A stretch of 64,000 nucleotides of DNA, from NCBI RefSeq assembly GCF_012676905.1, contig NZ_CP051428.1, forward strand, positions 3,558,001-3,622,000, written 5' to 3'. The position numbers and the translations under genes were made by a program. This DNA is from Paenibacillus albicereus (GTDB taxonomy: Bacteria; Bacillota; Bacilli; Paenibacillales; Paenibacillaceae). The notes below the pieces were generated by a model. It was not told the DNA's origin. It saw only the letters and a list, made by a program, of their open reading frames with translations, and did not search any database. Positions 1 through 7,320 of the stretch are shown in pieces; positions within the stretch are counted from its first letter, which is position 1; every line of letters starts with the position of its first letter.

Positions 1-494
1 GCCGTCATGTTGCCGATGTTGCGCCTCAGTTCCAGCGTGAAGCCAATGCCCCATCGGTCCAGCGCAGACACCTCGACGCCGTCTTCCTTGAGCATGTCCC
101 GCAGCATAATCACTCGCCGCTCGAACATGTCCGGCAGATCCGCGATCCAGTCGAAGCGATCGGCCAGCGCTTGCGTGGTCCGGAATTGCAGGTCGATCAG
201 GTCGATATCCCGTTCCACGAGCCTGGCCACGCGGTCTGGCTCTTTCCGGAAGGCCTGCCTCTTCTGCTCCGTAGGAAAGACGGTGGACACAGGCTCCGCT
301 CCGCGCTGTGCAGGTGACAAAGCAGCTGTCTCCATTGCCTCCAGGTAGCGCCGCACCGCCATGTTGCTGACAGGCACCTTTGCTTCCCGCGAGCATGCCT
401 CGGCGATTTGCTGCGGGTTCTTGCCATCTCTCAATCCGGCCGCGACGACGCTCTGTAGGCCGAGCTGTTCGATCTTCAACGGCTTCGCCATCAT
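1..494 (-). CDS. Phage HTH-type protein, candidate small terminase (partial)
   Basis: An open frame starts at ATG 494 (or the adjacent ATG 491) and runs off the left edge, giving at least 164 residues. GGAGGG lies 4 or 7 nt upstream, so 491 has the better spacing. The N-terminal 50 residues resemble a helix-turn-helix (QQIAEACSREAKVPVSNMAV), followed by a helical region. It opens a new leftward operon after a terminator, the usual place for a small terminase subunit. The N-terminal layout is also like Mu-type small terminases, but this is inference. The call rests on position and HTH shape; a plain phage regulator is possible. Confidence 0.6.
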   Translation of the reverse strand, partial: MMAKPLKIEQLGLQSVVAAGLRDGKNPQQIAEACSREAKVPVSNMAVRRYLEAMETAALSPAQRGAEPVSTVFPTEQKRQAFRKEPDRVARLVERDIDLIDLQFRTTQALADRFDWIADLPDMFERRVIMLRDMLKEDGVEVSALDRWGIGFTLELRRNIGNMT

Positions 495-507
495 TGCGCC
501 CTCCTTA

Positions 508-619
508 ACGTTACGGCCTCGTCAGCCGTTATTGTTTCGTTAAATCTCCAAGTGAAAAAGCCTCGAACCCTTATCCAGCAAGTGTTTGAGGCTTAACGTT
601 ATGCTTTTCGTTAAATGGC
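508..619. repeat. Cluster of TAACG/CGTTA motifs upstream of the packaging operon
   Basis: Between the first gene and the membrane-protein gene the sequence repeats the pentamer TAACG and its complement. The palindrome TAACGTTA occurs twice (near 509-516 and 595-602). TTTCGTTAAAT occurs twice (near 536-546 and 607-617). A CGTTATTG lies between them. The cluster spans the terminator and the start of the presumed late operon. It could bind the sigma-like late regulator or the small terminase; which one is unknown. Confidence 0.45.
554..594 (-). terminator. Intrinsic terminator, leftward
   Basis: Inverted repeat AAGCCTCGAAC (558-568) and GTTTGAGGCTT (584-594) with a 15-nt loop and one non-Watson-Crick position. 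Read leftward it is followed by a T run (complement of 555-559). It ends transcription from the membrane-protein gene and the early operon before the packaging operon. Confidence 0.75.
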
Positions 620-644
620 GGGGTGCATGGCGAAAATTATCGTT

Positions 645-1385
645 CTACAACTTTTTATACTCTTTATCAGATATTTTCTCAATAACTCCATACTGGCAAA
701 GGTCATCGAGTCGTTTGTGTATATTTAGCGGGCTTATAAATCCATGATATTTTTCAAGCACTTCATTGAATAACTGTTTATTTGTGAATACCGTTTCTGG
801 TTCGAGAGTAGCAATCCACTTGTCAATATGAGATTCCATCCTTCCCACTCTAATATGAGACCTTACAAATGTAGAATTATTAACATTCAATGAACTCTTA
901 AGCTCATTTAGTTCTTTTGATATATTTTCTTTTATATCATTTGCAACTTCGGCTTTATTTACTTCCTCTTTTCCTAAGCCATTAATCTTTAAATCAACAA
1001 TTTTATTAACCCGATCTTCAACATCATTGAATTTTTTGTCAGGGTCAAATTTATTTATCTTTGTATCCATCTGTGTCAATTTTTCTCTGAGTTCTCCAAT
1101 TAATTCATGCATTTGAATATTGACCACGTCGCTTTTAGTAGCTTCACGTACAGAAATGTATATTGCAACAGCACCTAACGCAAACGAAACGAATGTTGAA
1201 CCGTATGAAATTATACCCATTACAGCATCGTTATCAATAAAAATAATTCCCTGTGTGTAAACAAACATTGCAAGCACCCAGAACCAGTCTTGGGTTCTCC
1301 ACCAGTTCCGTTTCTTTTTCTTTGTCAATTCATTTTTAAAATCATCAAACTCTTTCTTACTCACTCCAGGTTGAATATACCCCAT
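645..1385 (-). CDS. AT-rich prophage membrane protein with coiled coil, unknown function
   Basis: This 246-residue protein has a lysine-rich N terminus, two predicted membrane segments (about residues 32-50 and 57-79), a charged coiled-coil stretch (about 85-165) and a C-terminal part of about 70 residues resembling a small winged helix. A GGAGG lies 8 nt before ATG 1385. Base composition is much more AT-rich than the flanking genes, and it sits between the late regulator and a strong terminator, so it looks like a moron (independently acquired cargo). A role in surface change, superinfection exclusion or sensing is possible, but the family is not recognised. Confidence 0.8.
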   Translation of the reverse strand: MGYIQPGVSKKEFDDFKNELTKKKKRNWWRTQDWFWVLAMFVYTQGIIFIDNDAVMGIISYGSTFVSFALGAVAIYISVREATKSDVVNIQMHELIGELREKLTQMDTKINKFDPDKKFNDVEDRVNKIVDLKINGLGKEEVNKAEVANDIKENISKELNELKSSLNVNNSTFVRSHIRVGRMESHIDKWIATLEPETVFTNKQLFNEVLEKYHGFISPLNIHKRLDDLCQYGVIEKISDKEYKKL

Positions 1386-1423
1386 GATCTGCCTCCATTT
1401 TCCAAAGCTAAGCCAAAAAAAGC

Positions 1424-1966
1424 TTATCCCAGAAGGAATAAGCTCGTCAACTTGGTTTTTTCAATCTTCTCCCGCGCCCGCTCGATGTACGTCTGGACGC
1501 TGCTCCGCCCCACATGAAGCTCTCGGCTGATCTCTTCGAAGGTCATGCCGTCGACGACGTGCAGCATGTAGCATTGCCGCTCCCGCTCCGACAGGTCACG
1601 CATGGCCTCCTCGATCCGGAAGCGCTCGTCCTCCGTCAGGTCGCGCGAGCTTTTATCCCTCTCCACCACCCAGCGGCTGTTCGGCGAGCTGTAGCTGTCC
1701 AGGATGGCCGGGTCCCAGGTCTGGACGCGCACCGCGCGCTCCACGCCCCGGATGCTTCCCGGCCTGCGGCCAGTTTCCAACCAGTCGATGACGTAATCGC
1801 ACTCCGCCACCATCTCGGCAAGGACGCGCCGCTCCGCCTTGTCGGTGGACTTGGCGTGCAGGGCCCGGGTCATCTTGCGGGAGCGCCGGTAATTGTCCGC
1901 GGTCGCCGGCCCCATGTTCATGATCGTGTAGGCCTCAAACTTCGAGTACAGCTGTCCGATTGCCAT
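1424..1966 (-). CDS. Sigma-70 region-4-like phage late transcription regulator
   Basis: The 180-residue product has a C-terminal sigma region 4-type helix-turn-helix (about residues 110-170, with the HTH near 139-162: MTFEEISRELHVGRSSVQTY) and an N-terminal half without sigma region 2. Sigma-like proteins of this size, such as Xpf of PBSX, and ArpU/RinA-type activators switch on late genes in Firmicute phages. It is the last gene before the terminator and presumed packaging operon, which fits that job. A GGAGG lies 10 nt before ATG 1966. The target promoter is not proven; the TAACG-motif cluster at 508-619 is a candidate. Confidence 0.8.
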   Translation of the reverse strand: MAIGQLYSKFEAYTIMNMGPATADNYRRSRKMTRALHAKSTDKAERRVLAEMVAECDYVIDWLETGRRPGSIRGVERAVRVQTWDPAILDSYSSPNSRWVVERDKSSRDLTEDERFRIEEAMRDLSERERQCYMLHVVDGMTFEEISRELHVGRSSVQTYIERAREKIEKTKLTSLFLLG

Positions 1967-2033
1967 CTCTGTTCATCCTCCTCTGAATGAGCCAAAGAGC
2001 GCCGCTATGGCGCCCTTGGCTGTCGGTTATAGG

Positions 2034-3032
2034 TCAAGCCGTCCGAAGCGCTGCTGCTCCTGCTTCGAGGCGTTCAATTCGTCCTTCCAGCGCTGCGAAT
2101 CGGTCAGCAATTTCTTCTGCCGAGAGCGCCACCGCTCGATCAGCGGACTTTCCTTCCACGGCGTTGTCCGGAAGCGCGTCCTCAGAAAATCGATCGTCGA
2201 CCGGCTTCACCTCTTCCGCTTCCGGAGCGCTCGCTGGTGCATCAGCAGCAGCTCCGGGAAAGGTGACGGTCCCGGCCACAGGCGGCAGCGGGATCGGCGC
2301 TGCTCCATGACGCTCGAGCTGTCGGTTCAGCTGCTCCAGCTTCTCGCGCTTCAGGCGCTCCTCCCGATCGGCGTCGCTCTCAGGTTTGAGCGTAGAGGTC
2401 AGAACCAGGCCGCCCTTGCTGCCGGAGCCCTGACGGCTCTTGTAGGTCCGCAGCATACCTTCCAGCTCGTCAATTTGGCGCTTGAAGCTCTCGGCCTGGG
2501 CTTGTTGCCGCTTGGCCTCTTCCTGCGCCTCCTGCAGCATGGTCACAGCGTTGTCGCGCTTGCTCTCCGCGTCCCGCATGCCCTCGATGGCCGCGTGCTT
2601 CGCCGCGCGCTCCTTGCGCAGGTCTTCGCCCGCCGCTTCGATCTTGGACTCGTACTGCACCGCGTCCTCCGTCAGCACCCGGATGCGCTCCTGCAGTTCC
2701 CGCTCACGGGCAGCATGCTCGTCCAGCACGGCCGCCAGCTCGTCGTTGTGCTGTGCGAACGCGTACTCCTTGACCTGGCTGATCAGGTTCCGGATCTCGT
2801 CGTTCGCTCCCTCGACGCCCCAGCGAGCGTCGTAATCCTCCGGCAGCTGGACGTCCGCAACCTCCTCCGCCTGGCGCTGCAGGCGATCGGCCTCCTTGAT
2901 CTGTGCGGCGATGCCGGCCTGCTCGTTCTCCAGGATCGTCCGGCGGAACCGGTCGTCCGGGTTCTCCGGGTTCAAAGCCATCTTTTCTACCTCGAGGGCT
3001 TCGTACTTTTCATGCAGGTCTTCATGTGGCAT
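2034..3032 (-). CDS. Phage coiled-coil protein, unknown function
   Basis: The open frame extends to 3314, but ATG 3032 with GAGGAG nine nt upstream is the likely start, giving 332 residues. Almost the whole protein is charged alpha-helix with heptad character (about residues 20-240), then a Pro/Ala-rich linker and a short C-terminal helix (ALEGRIERLEAG). It resembles no enzyme I recognise; a structural or scaffold role for a complex is possible. It overlaps the 3' end of the small upstream gene at 2987-3160. Confidence 0.7.
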   Translation of the reverse strand: MPHEDLHEKYEALEVEKMALNPENPDDRFRRTILENEQAGIAAQIKEADRLQRQAEEVADVQLPEDYDARWGVEGANDEIRNLISQVKEYAFAQHNDELAAVLDEHAARERELQERIRVLTEDAVQYESKIEAAGEDLRKERAAKHAAIEGMRDAESKRDNAVTMLQEAQEEAKRQQAQAESFKRQIDELEGMLRTYKSRQGSGSKGGLVLTSTLKPESDADREERLKREKLEQLNRQLERHGAAPIPLPPVAGTVTFPGAAADAPASAPEAEEVKPVDDRFSEDALPDNAVEGKSADRAVALSAEEIADRFAALEGRIERLEAGAAALRTA

Positions 3033-3160
3033 GTTGACATTTCTCCTCTCAATTTCGTCTCTCCCGGCAGCTCCAGCATTTTGAGGAGACCAACCTCCCG
3101 GCCCGTCGTGTCCACCAGCACCCCGTAGCCCCCATGAATCTCCCATCGGCCCTTTACCAT
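2987..3160 (-). CDS. Small phage protein, 57 residues, unknown
   Basis: ATG 3160 is preceded by GGAGAGGG, and the frame closes at TAG 2989-2987. The first 30 residues (starting MVKGRWEIHGGYGVLVD) look like a small beta-strand fold. The last 17 residues overlap the next gene and are of low complexity, so the ribosome may pass directly to the start at 3032. It is supported by ribosome-binding site and position only. Confidence 0.45.
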   Translation of the reverse strand: MVKGRWEIHGGYGVLVDTTGREVGLLKMLELPGETKLRGEMSTCHMKTCMKSTKPSR

Positions 3161-3222
3161 CGCCCTCTCCTGCCTTATGATTGGTTTGTGTATGTTCTGG
3201 CCGCCTTGTGCGGCCTTTTTTA
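3153..3222 (+). ncRNA. Candidate short antisense transcription unit A
   Basis: On the strand opposite the early operon, TTTACC (3153-3158) and TATGAT (3176-3181) are 17 nt apart. A perfect intrinsic terminator follows: GGCCGC (3199-3204), loop of 5, GCGGCC (3210-3215), then six T. The predicted RNA is only about 35 nt. No rightward gene lies upstream, so the terminator is otherwise unexplained. The terminator is certain in form; the promoter is a weaker match. Confidence 0.35.
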
Positions 3223-3267
3223 TTTGTCCAGCGAAGGAAGCGCATGCTGGTCACTCCTCTCCAGCCT

Positions 3268-3480
3268 TTACAGATCCGCGCAGATCGCCGGCGGCTCCCA
3301 GGTATAGTGAACAACCGCGTATTGAACTCCGTTGTCCTTAGAAAGGCGTCGAACCTTCGTTATTTCGCCGCCCTGCTCCTCGATCACCGACAGAGCTTGA
3401 TCCAAGGTAATTTCAAAATCTTCCGCCCGCTCTTCCACCACCTCGGTCAGCTGCCGCTTGAATCTGGAGTCCCTACCCAT
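3268..3480 (-). CDS. Small phage protein, 70 residues, unknown
   Basis: The gene overlaps the stop of the preceding gene by 8 nt and has GGAGAT upstream of ATG 3480, so it is translationally coupled. The product is a compact alpha/beta-looking protein (starts MGRDSRFKRQLTEVVEERAEDF, cut here) with alternating acidic and basic residues and no motif that I recognise. Its place in the middle of the early operon suggests an accessory early function. Confidence 0.65.
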   Translation of the reverse strand: MGRDSRFKRQLTEVVEERAEDFEITLDQALSVIEEQGGEITKVRRLSKDNGVQYAVVHYTWEPPAICADL

Positions 3481-4150
3481 CGGCTCTATCTCCTTTCAGC
3501 TTGGTGAGAATCTCACGTGCACGCTGGCCGCCGTCGACCTGAACCTCGCTCGGCATAAATTCGTATCCTCGTGGCTGGCAGTAGTAGACGCTGTCCTCCT
3601 CCTCCGTCTCGTCCCCGTACCACTCCAGCTTCTCGACGGCCTCTCCCAGCTTCTGGCGGAGCTGAGCCGCCTGGCTCTCCCAGCCTGCTGCAGCGTCTGC
3701 CCAATTCTGCACGGACTCACGAAGCTGGTCGTTCTCGGCCTGTAGGCGCTTCGTCGCCGTGACCTCACATGCCCATTTTCGTGTCATCCGGTCAATCTCC
3801 GCTACGTGGATGTTGATCTCTCCCTGCTGGCGCTGTACCTCGGCTAGGAGGGAATTAGCCCACCCGTACCCGTTCTGGACGAACAGGGTCGGGTTCCGCA
3901 AGCCCTCCGATATCTCCGCAATCTGCTCCGCCGTCATGCGGGCGGGCTGGGCTGCTGGGACGCTGTCCTCCATCGGATCGCTGTCATCCTGCTCGACGTC
4001 GCGACGATGCACAATGATTACGCCGCTGCCTAGTTGGATGGACACACTGTCGCCTTCGACCGCGAACACTCTGCCTACTACCCCCTTAGCCGGCCCGCTC
4101 ACCACGCGCCCAGGAGCAGGCACGCGAATCGGCTGCTGTTCGTTACTCAT
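3473..4150 (-). CDS. Phage protein with KOW-like N terminus and coiled coil
   Basis: 225 residues. The N-terminal 50 residues resemble a small SH3/KOW-type barrel (VVSGPAKGVVGRVFAVEGD), followed by an acidic linker and a coiled coil (about residues 100-185) and a short C-terminal segment rich in Glu and Tyr. KOW-like modules often bind RNA polymerase or ribosomal partners, but that role here is only a guess. The start ATG 4150 overlaps the previous stop in an ATGA, and the end overlaps the next gene by 8 nt. Confidence 0.65.
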   Translation of the reverse strand: MSNEQQPIRVPAPGRVVSGPAKGVVGRVFAVEGDSVSIQLGSGVIIVHRRDVEQDDSDPMEDSVPAAQPARMTAEQIAEISEGLRNPTLFVQNGYGWANSLLAEVQRQQGEINIHVAEIDRMTRKWACEVTATKRLQAENDQLRESVQNWADAAAGWESQAAQLRQKLGEAVEKLEWYGDETEEEDSVYYCQPRGYEFMPSEVQVDGGQRAREILTKLKGDRADG

Positions 4151-4401
4151 GGGCGGCCTCCTAAAATGATCTCAATGCTGCTCGGCTCACCGATGGCCTT
4201 TGCCGTTAACTGGTACCCTGTTCCCATAGCGGCCGTAAGCCGCATCAAAATGTCCGAACGTGCTTCTGTGTCAAAGTGGCAGACCATTGCTCCGATCGTG
4301 TGGGAAGCCATCGACAACAAGGTGTAGAGACTTTCCTCTGATGCACACTTGCCGGATTCATTTATCAGGTATTTCGCTACATTTTCGAATGTCGGTTCCA
4401 T
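4147..4401 (-). CDS. Small phage protein, 84 residues, unknown
   Basis: A mostly helical 84-residue protein ending in a 4-nt ATGA overlap with the next gene. GGAGGGATAACGG lies before ATG 4401, a good ribosome site with slightly long spacing. No recognised motif. Tight packing with its neighbours and normal phage codon use support it as a real gene. Confidence 0.65.
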   Translation of the reverse strand: MEPTFENVAKYLINESGKCASEESLYTLLSMASHTIGAMVCHFDTEARSDILMRLTAAMGTGYQLTAKAIGEPSSIEIILGGRP

Positions 4402-4439
4402 CCGTTATCCCTCCTTGGGAGGCCCCTAGGGGCGCTCCA

Positions 4440-4652
4440 TTATCTGTCCAGTCTCGCGTATCCGCGTTTGCATAGCGCCAAGATGACTTGCTCCACGCCC
4501 TCCATGCTGGTTGGCCACTCCGTGCTCGACTCGATCTCTGTCAGCAGTGAGGGCGAGACCGTCCATCCTAACGGTCCGTCAGGGCCATCGGCAATTGGGA
4601 TCGGCTTGACCTCCAGGCTGTTCAGCACGTCCAAAATCGGTTGTCTGTTCAT
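4440..4652 (-). CDS. Small phage protein, 70 residues, unknown
   Basis: ATG 4652 has AAGGAGGAC just upstream. The 70-residue product has a short N-terminal helix and the stretch PIADGPDGPLGWTVSPSLL, then a helix. No family is recognised. It lies between the PAPS-reductase-like gene and the KOW-like gene in the leftward early operon. Confidence 0.6.
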   Translation of the reverse strand: MNRQPILDVLNSLEVKPIPIADGPDGPLGWTVSPSLLTEIESSTEWPTSMEGVEQVILALCKRGYARLDR

Positions 4653-4706
4653 TGGTTTGTCCTCCTTGTGGGAAGCCTTAGCCTCCCTGTGTTGTGCCCC
4701 TGGGGG

Positions 4707-5613
4707 CTATTCACAAAGTCCGTACTGGCTGCTGCAGGTCGGTACGTCCTCAAACTCCATCGCCTTGAAAAGGTCGTAGTTCTTGCCACCGTATGCGGTC
4801 CTTGACCAGGCAACCTCGTCGTGAATGCCCTCGCCGTGGCCGTTTGCCGTTGGGAAAAAAGTTGATCCCCCGCGCTTACTTGCCTGAGCAACAATTCCTT
4901 CCCAGGCCGCGATTCGCTCGATCTCCGTCGGGTAGCGCCGGGCGATCTCGTACAGCTCCTGCTTGCCGCAGTTGATGCAGGGCATACAGCCAACCCGGCC
5001 CATCCCTTGCTTATAGAGAGGATTTGGCTTGATGCCGTGCTTGTCGTGCATCGCGAACACGTCCTCGACGGTCCAGAGCAGGATCGGCCGATAAATTTCG
5101 TAGCCCTCCGGAGTGGCCTCGCGCTCCGTCAGCTTGGCGCGGGCCGGACTCTCTTGAGCGCGTACACCTTGCCAGCTGACGACATGATGACCGGCCTCCA
5201 GCAGAGGCATGTACACCTGCTCCATCGTCGGGATGATCTTGAGCTCCTGGGTGCAGAACCGCGCTTTCGTGGAAGCGCCCTTTCCAAATCGCCATGTCCA
5301 AGAATGGATTCCCTGTCGGTTGCAGTACCGCCAGCGCCTGCCCGATGATCGACTCCGGGACGCCCTCTTCCCGCCACTTGGTCTGAACGGTGACGCGTTT
5401 CCTTTCAATCTGCGAGGCGAAGTCCGCCTTGATGCGCTGGATCGGCCCAAGCTCCTGTTCAAGGTAATCCAGATATTCATATGTCGTCGGATGCTCGTTT
5501 CCCGTGTCCGAGAATACCGGGTGGACCTCTTCGCCAAGCTCCCGCGTTGCATAAATCCACATGGCCGCGCTGTCTTTGCCTCCGGACACGGTCATTACGT
5601 TGATGGTCGGCAC
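4707..5613 (-). pseudogene. PAPS-reductase-family phage protein, frameshifted
   Basis: Two overlapping frames encode the two halves of one protein. The first starts at GTG 5613 (AAGGAGG upstream) and carries the PP-loop SGGKDSAAM at residues 10-18. The second runs to 4707 and carries STKARFCTQELK, the motif GCMPCINCGKQEL and the C terminus. The break is near 5275-5290. Relatives usually read WKGRFPSTKARFC, whereas here about 5 nt seem to be missing between the two TTCC-like stretches, so a +1 shift is needed. Phage PAPS-reductase-like proteins are ATP-pyrophosphatase-fold enzymes of mostly unknown substrate. It is either inactivated, decoded by frameshifting, or a sequence error. Confidence 0.85.
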
Positions 5614-5678
5614 TCCCTATCCCTCCTTATGAAACTGAAGGCTCGTTTTGCCGTTAAAGGATCGGGGGGGGAATTCTT

Positions 5679-5966
5679 ATGAAAAAAAGAACCGTCAAAA
5701 TTTTCAAAGCAATCTCAGGACTCACTGTTCTAATCTTTATCCTTTTTTTTGGCTTTATGTTGTTGGTTGGAGTTAACAGTGTCGATGTTTTAAAGGATTC
5801 TATCTTCATGAACAGAGTGGCGCTGATTCTCGGAGCTTTATCTATCCCCGGCTTGTTGACTCAACTTCTCGACATCATTCATGAGGATAAGAAGGAGTTT
5901 ACCGCTACAACTTGTTGCCCTAACTGCAAGCACAATGTTGAGATTCGGTTATCAGAAAAATCCTAA
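5679..5966 (+). CDS. Small membrane protein with CPxC motif, inverted cargo gene
   Basis: 95 residues encoded against the direction of the surrounding operon. A GGGGGGG tract lies 8 nt before ATG 5679. The product has two hydrophobic segments (about residues 14-34 and 44-66) and a C-terminal soluble tail with CCPNCKHN, a possible half zinc-ribbon. Codon use is AT-rich compared with its neighbours. Its last 4 nt overlap the end of the leftward gene at 5963. It looks like a lysogenic-conversion gene; function unknown. Confidence 0.75.
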   Translation: MKKRTVKIFKAISGLTVLIFILFFGFMLLVGVNSVDVLKDSIFMNRVALILGALSIPGLLTQLLDIIHEDKKEFTATTCCPNCKHNVEIRLSEKS

Positions 5967-6115
5967 TCCAAGCAAAAGTATCCTTTCCCGATTCGCTCGA
6001 TGTCCGCCTCCGTCGCCGGAGCCACCAGGTATGCCCGGCCGCGGATAATCAGGACTTCCTCCTGCCCTTCTTCTAGCTTCAGCAGCTCGTCTTCGTACGG
6101 GAATTTCTCGTTCAT
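5963..6115 (-). CDS. Small phage protein, 50 residues, unknown
   Basis: ATG 6115 has GGAGG five nt upstream. The frame encodes 50 residues (beginning MNEKFPYEDELLKLEEGQE) and ends at TAG 5965-5963, which interlocks with the TAA of the convergent membrane-protein gene. The acidic N terminus and a short basic strand (LIIRGRAYLV) give no function. It was probably in one operon with the PAPS-reductase-like gene before the inverted gene arrived. Confidence 0.6.
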   Translation of the reverse strand: MNEKFPYEDELLKLEEGQEEVLIIRGRAYLVAPATEADIERIGKGYFCLD

Positions 6116-6140
6116 GCAATCCTCCATAGGGAAACGGGGC

Positions 6141-6809
6141 TTAGGCCGCCCCGTTGTCGTCTCTCTGCTCGATAATCATTTTTTTGACGCGCTTCTTGTA
6201 AGCGCCGAACGATGCCTGGAGCTTGCCTGTAGTGACATGCAGGCTCTTCGCCGTGTCCATCCAGCGCTCGTTCGTTTCTTGGCGCTTGGCGATGATTGCC
6301 GGGAAGTCGAACGGAATGTCCTGGAAGGTCGGCTTCACGGTCAGGATGAATTCCTCGATTTCCTCTTTGCTCACGTCCGCGCCGGGCTCTTCCTCACCTT
6401 CGCCGGCCTGCTCGCCGCCCTCGTCCCCGTCTTCCGTCTCCTGGCCGCCTTCTTCTTCCTGCTGCTCATCCTCCAGAGCAGGATCACCGCTCTCGCCGCC
6501 ATGCTCTTCCGAACCGAAGTCCAGCTCCATCTCCGGTTCGCTGCCGTCTCCCTCACCGCCGTCCGCACGCTCCGCGGACTCGACAACACCGCTGCCGTCG
6601 ATCTTGGCCACCAGCGCGCCTCCCGGACCGCGGTCGAACAGCATCTCGACTTGTGGGTTTCCAAATTGCACCACGATCTCGTGACCCTTGAAGCTGGCGA
6701 TTTCGGCGATCTTCGTGAAAGCCATGCTCTCCGGCAGCTCAAGCTCGACTTTGTTTTTTCCTGCCAGCGTGATTTTTCCGAATTTTGCTTGGAACTGTAC
6801 GTTTGCCAT
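6141..6809 (-). CDS. Phage protein with acidic linker, unknown function
   Basis: 222 residues in three parts: a beta-rich N-terminal domain (about 1-75), a very acidic low-complexity linker rich in E, D and G (about 80-145), and a C-terminal basic helical domain (about 150-215) with a helix-turn-helix-like look (WMDTAKSLHVTTGKLQASF). The last part may bind DNA. A hairpin AACGGGG/CCCCGTT overlaps the stop codon but lacks a strong T run. The upstream RuvC-like gene overlaps its start by 71 nt. Confidence 0.65.
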   Translation of the reverse strand: MANVQFQAKFGKITLAGKNKVELELPESMAFTKIAEIASFKGHEIVVQFGNPQVEMLFDRGPGGALVAKIDGSGVVESAERADGGEGDGSEPEMELDFGSEEHGGESGDPALEDEQQEEEGGQETEDGDEGGEQAGEGEEEPGADVSKEEIEEFILTVKPTFQDIPFDFPAIIAKRQETNERWMDTAKSLHVTTGKLQASFGAYKKRVKKMIIEQRDDNGAA

Positions 6810-7320
6810 TTTCAGAACATCCTCTCAGGTTTGAAATGACTTCCTCTTGCCGTTTAATCAGCCGGACCGGCTCATGCAGCGCGCGAGCGATCTGCGCGAG
6901 CACATAGGCGTCCGTGATGTTGTTGCTGCGGGACCGGAAGCCCCAGCGAGCGTAGACCTCGACGGCCAGCACTTCCTTGGCGCAGTTTCCGCCGGCCCCG
7001 CTGAACTTCTTGAGCGCGGACGGCGCGACCTCGACGAATGTGATGCCCCGGATGTGAAGCTGCAGCCGAATCGCCCACCCGATGCCGCCGAGCAGGAACC
7101 CGCTCTCGCTGGCGAAGCCGAAACCCTCGATGGCCACCTGATCGCCGGGCTCAACGAGGGCCATCACCTTCCGAATCAGCGCCAGCATCGCCTCCGGCGT
7201 CGGCGCGCGGCCGTTCAGGCTGTCCTCAGCGACCTCCCGTTCCTCCCAGATCTCGCCTTCCTCGTCAAGGACGACCAGCCCGGTCTTGGTGCTGGGGTCG
7301 ATGCCGACGTACCTAGGCAT
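6739..7320 (-). CDS. RuvC-like Holliday junction resolvase, phage type
   Basis: 193 residues from ATG 7320; the longer open frame upstream is a shadow. It has the RNase H-like fold signature of RuvC: GIDPSTKTGLVVLD at the N terminus (first Asp at residue 7), AIEGFGFAS with the catalytic Glu, and SNNITDAYVLAQ with the last acidic residue. It would cut branched DNA made by RecT-driven annealing and replication. The start overlaps the upstream stop by 8 nt. The basic C-terminal tail of about 30 residues extends 71 nt into the next gene, an unusually long overlap. Confidence 0.82.
   Translation of the reverse strand: MPRYVGIDPSTKTGLVVLDEEGEIWEEREVAEDSLNGRAPTPEAMLALIRKVMALVEPGDQVAIEGFGFASESGFLLGGIGWAIRLQLHIRGITFVEVAPSALKKFSGAGGNCAKEVLAVEVYARWGFRSRSNNITDAYVLAQIARALHEPVRLIKRQEEVISNLRGCSENGKRTVPSKIRKNHAGRKKQSRA

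Noticed and set aside
3033-3314. Upstream extension of the coiled-coil gene
   Set aside because: It crosses terminator A and a separate ribosome site; the extension is low complexity and unlike the rest.
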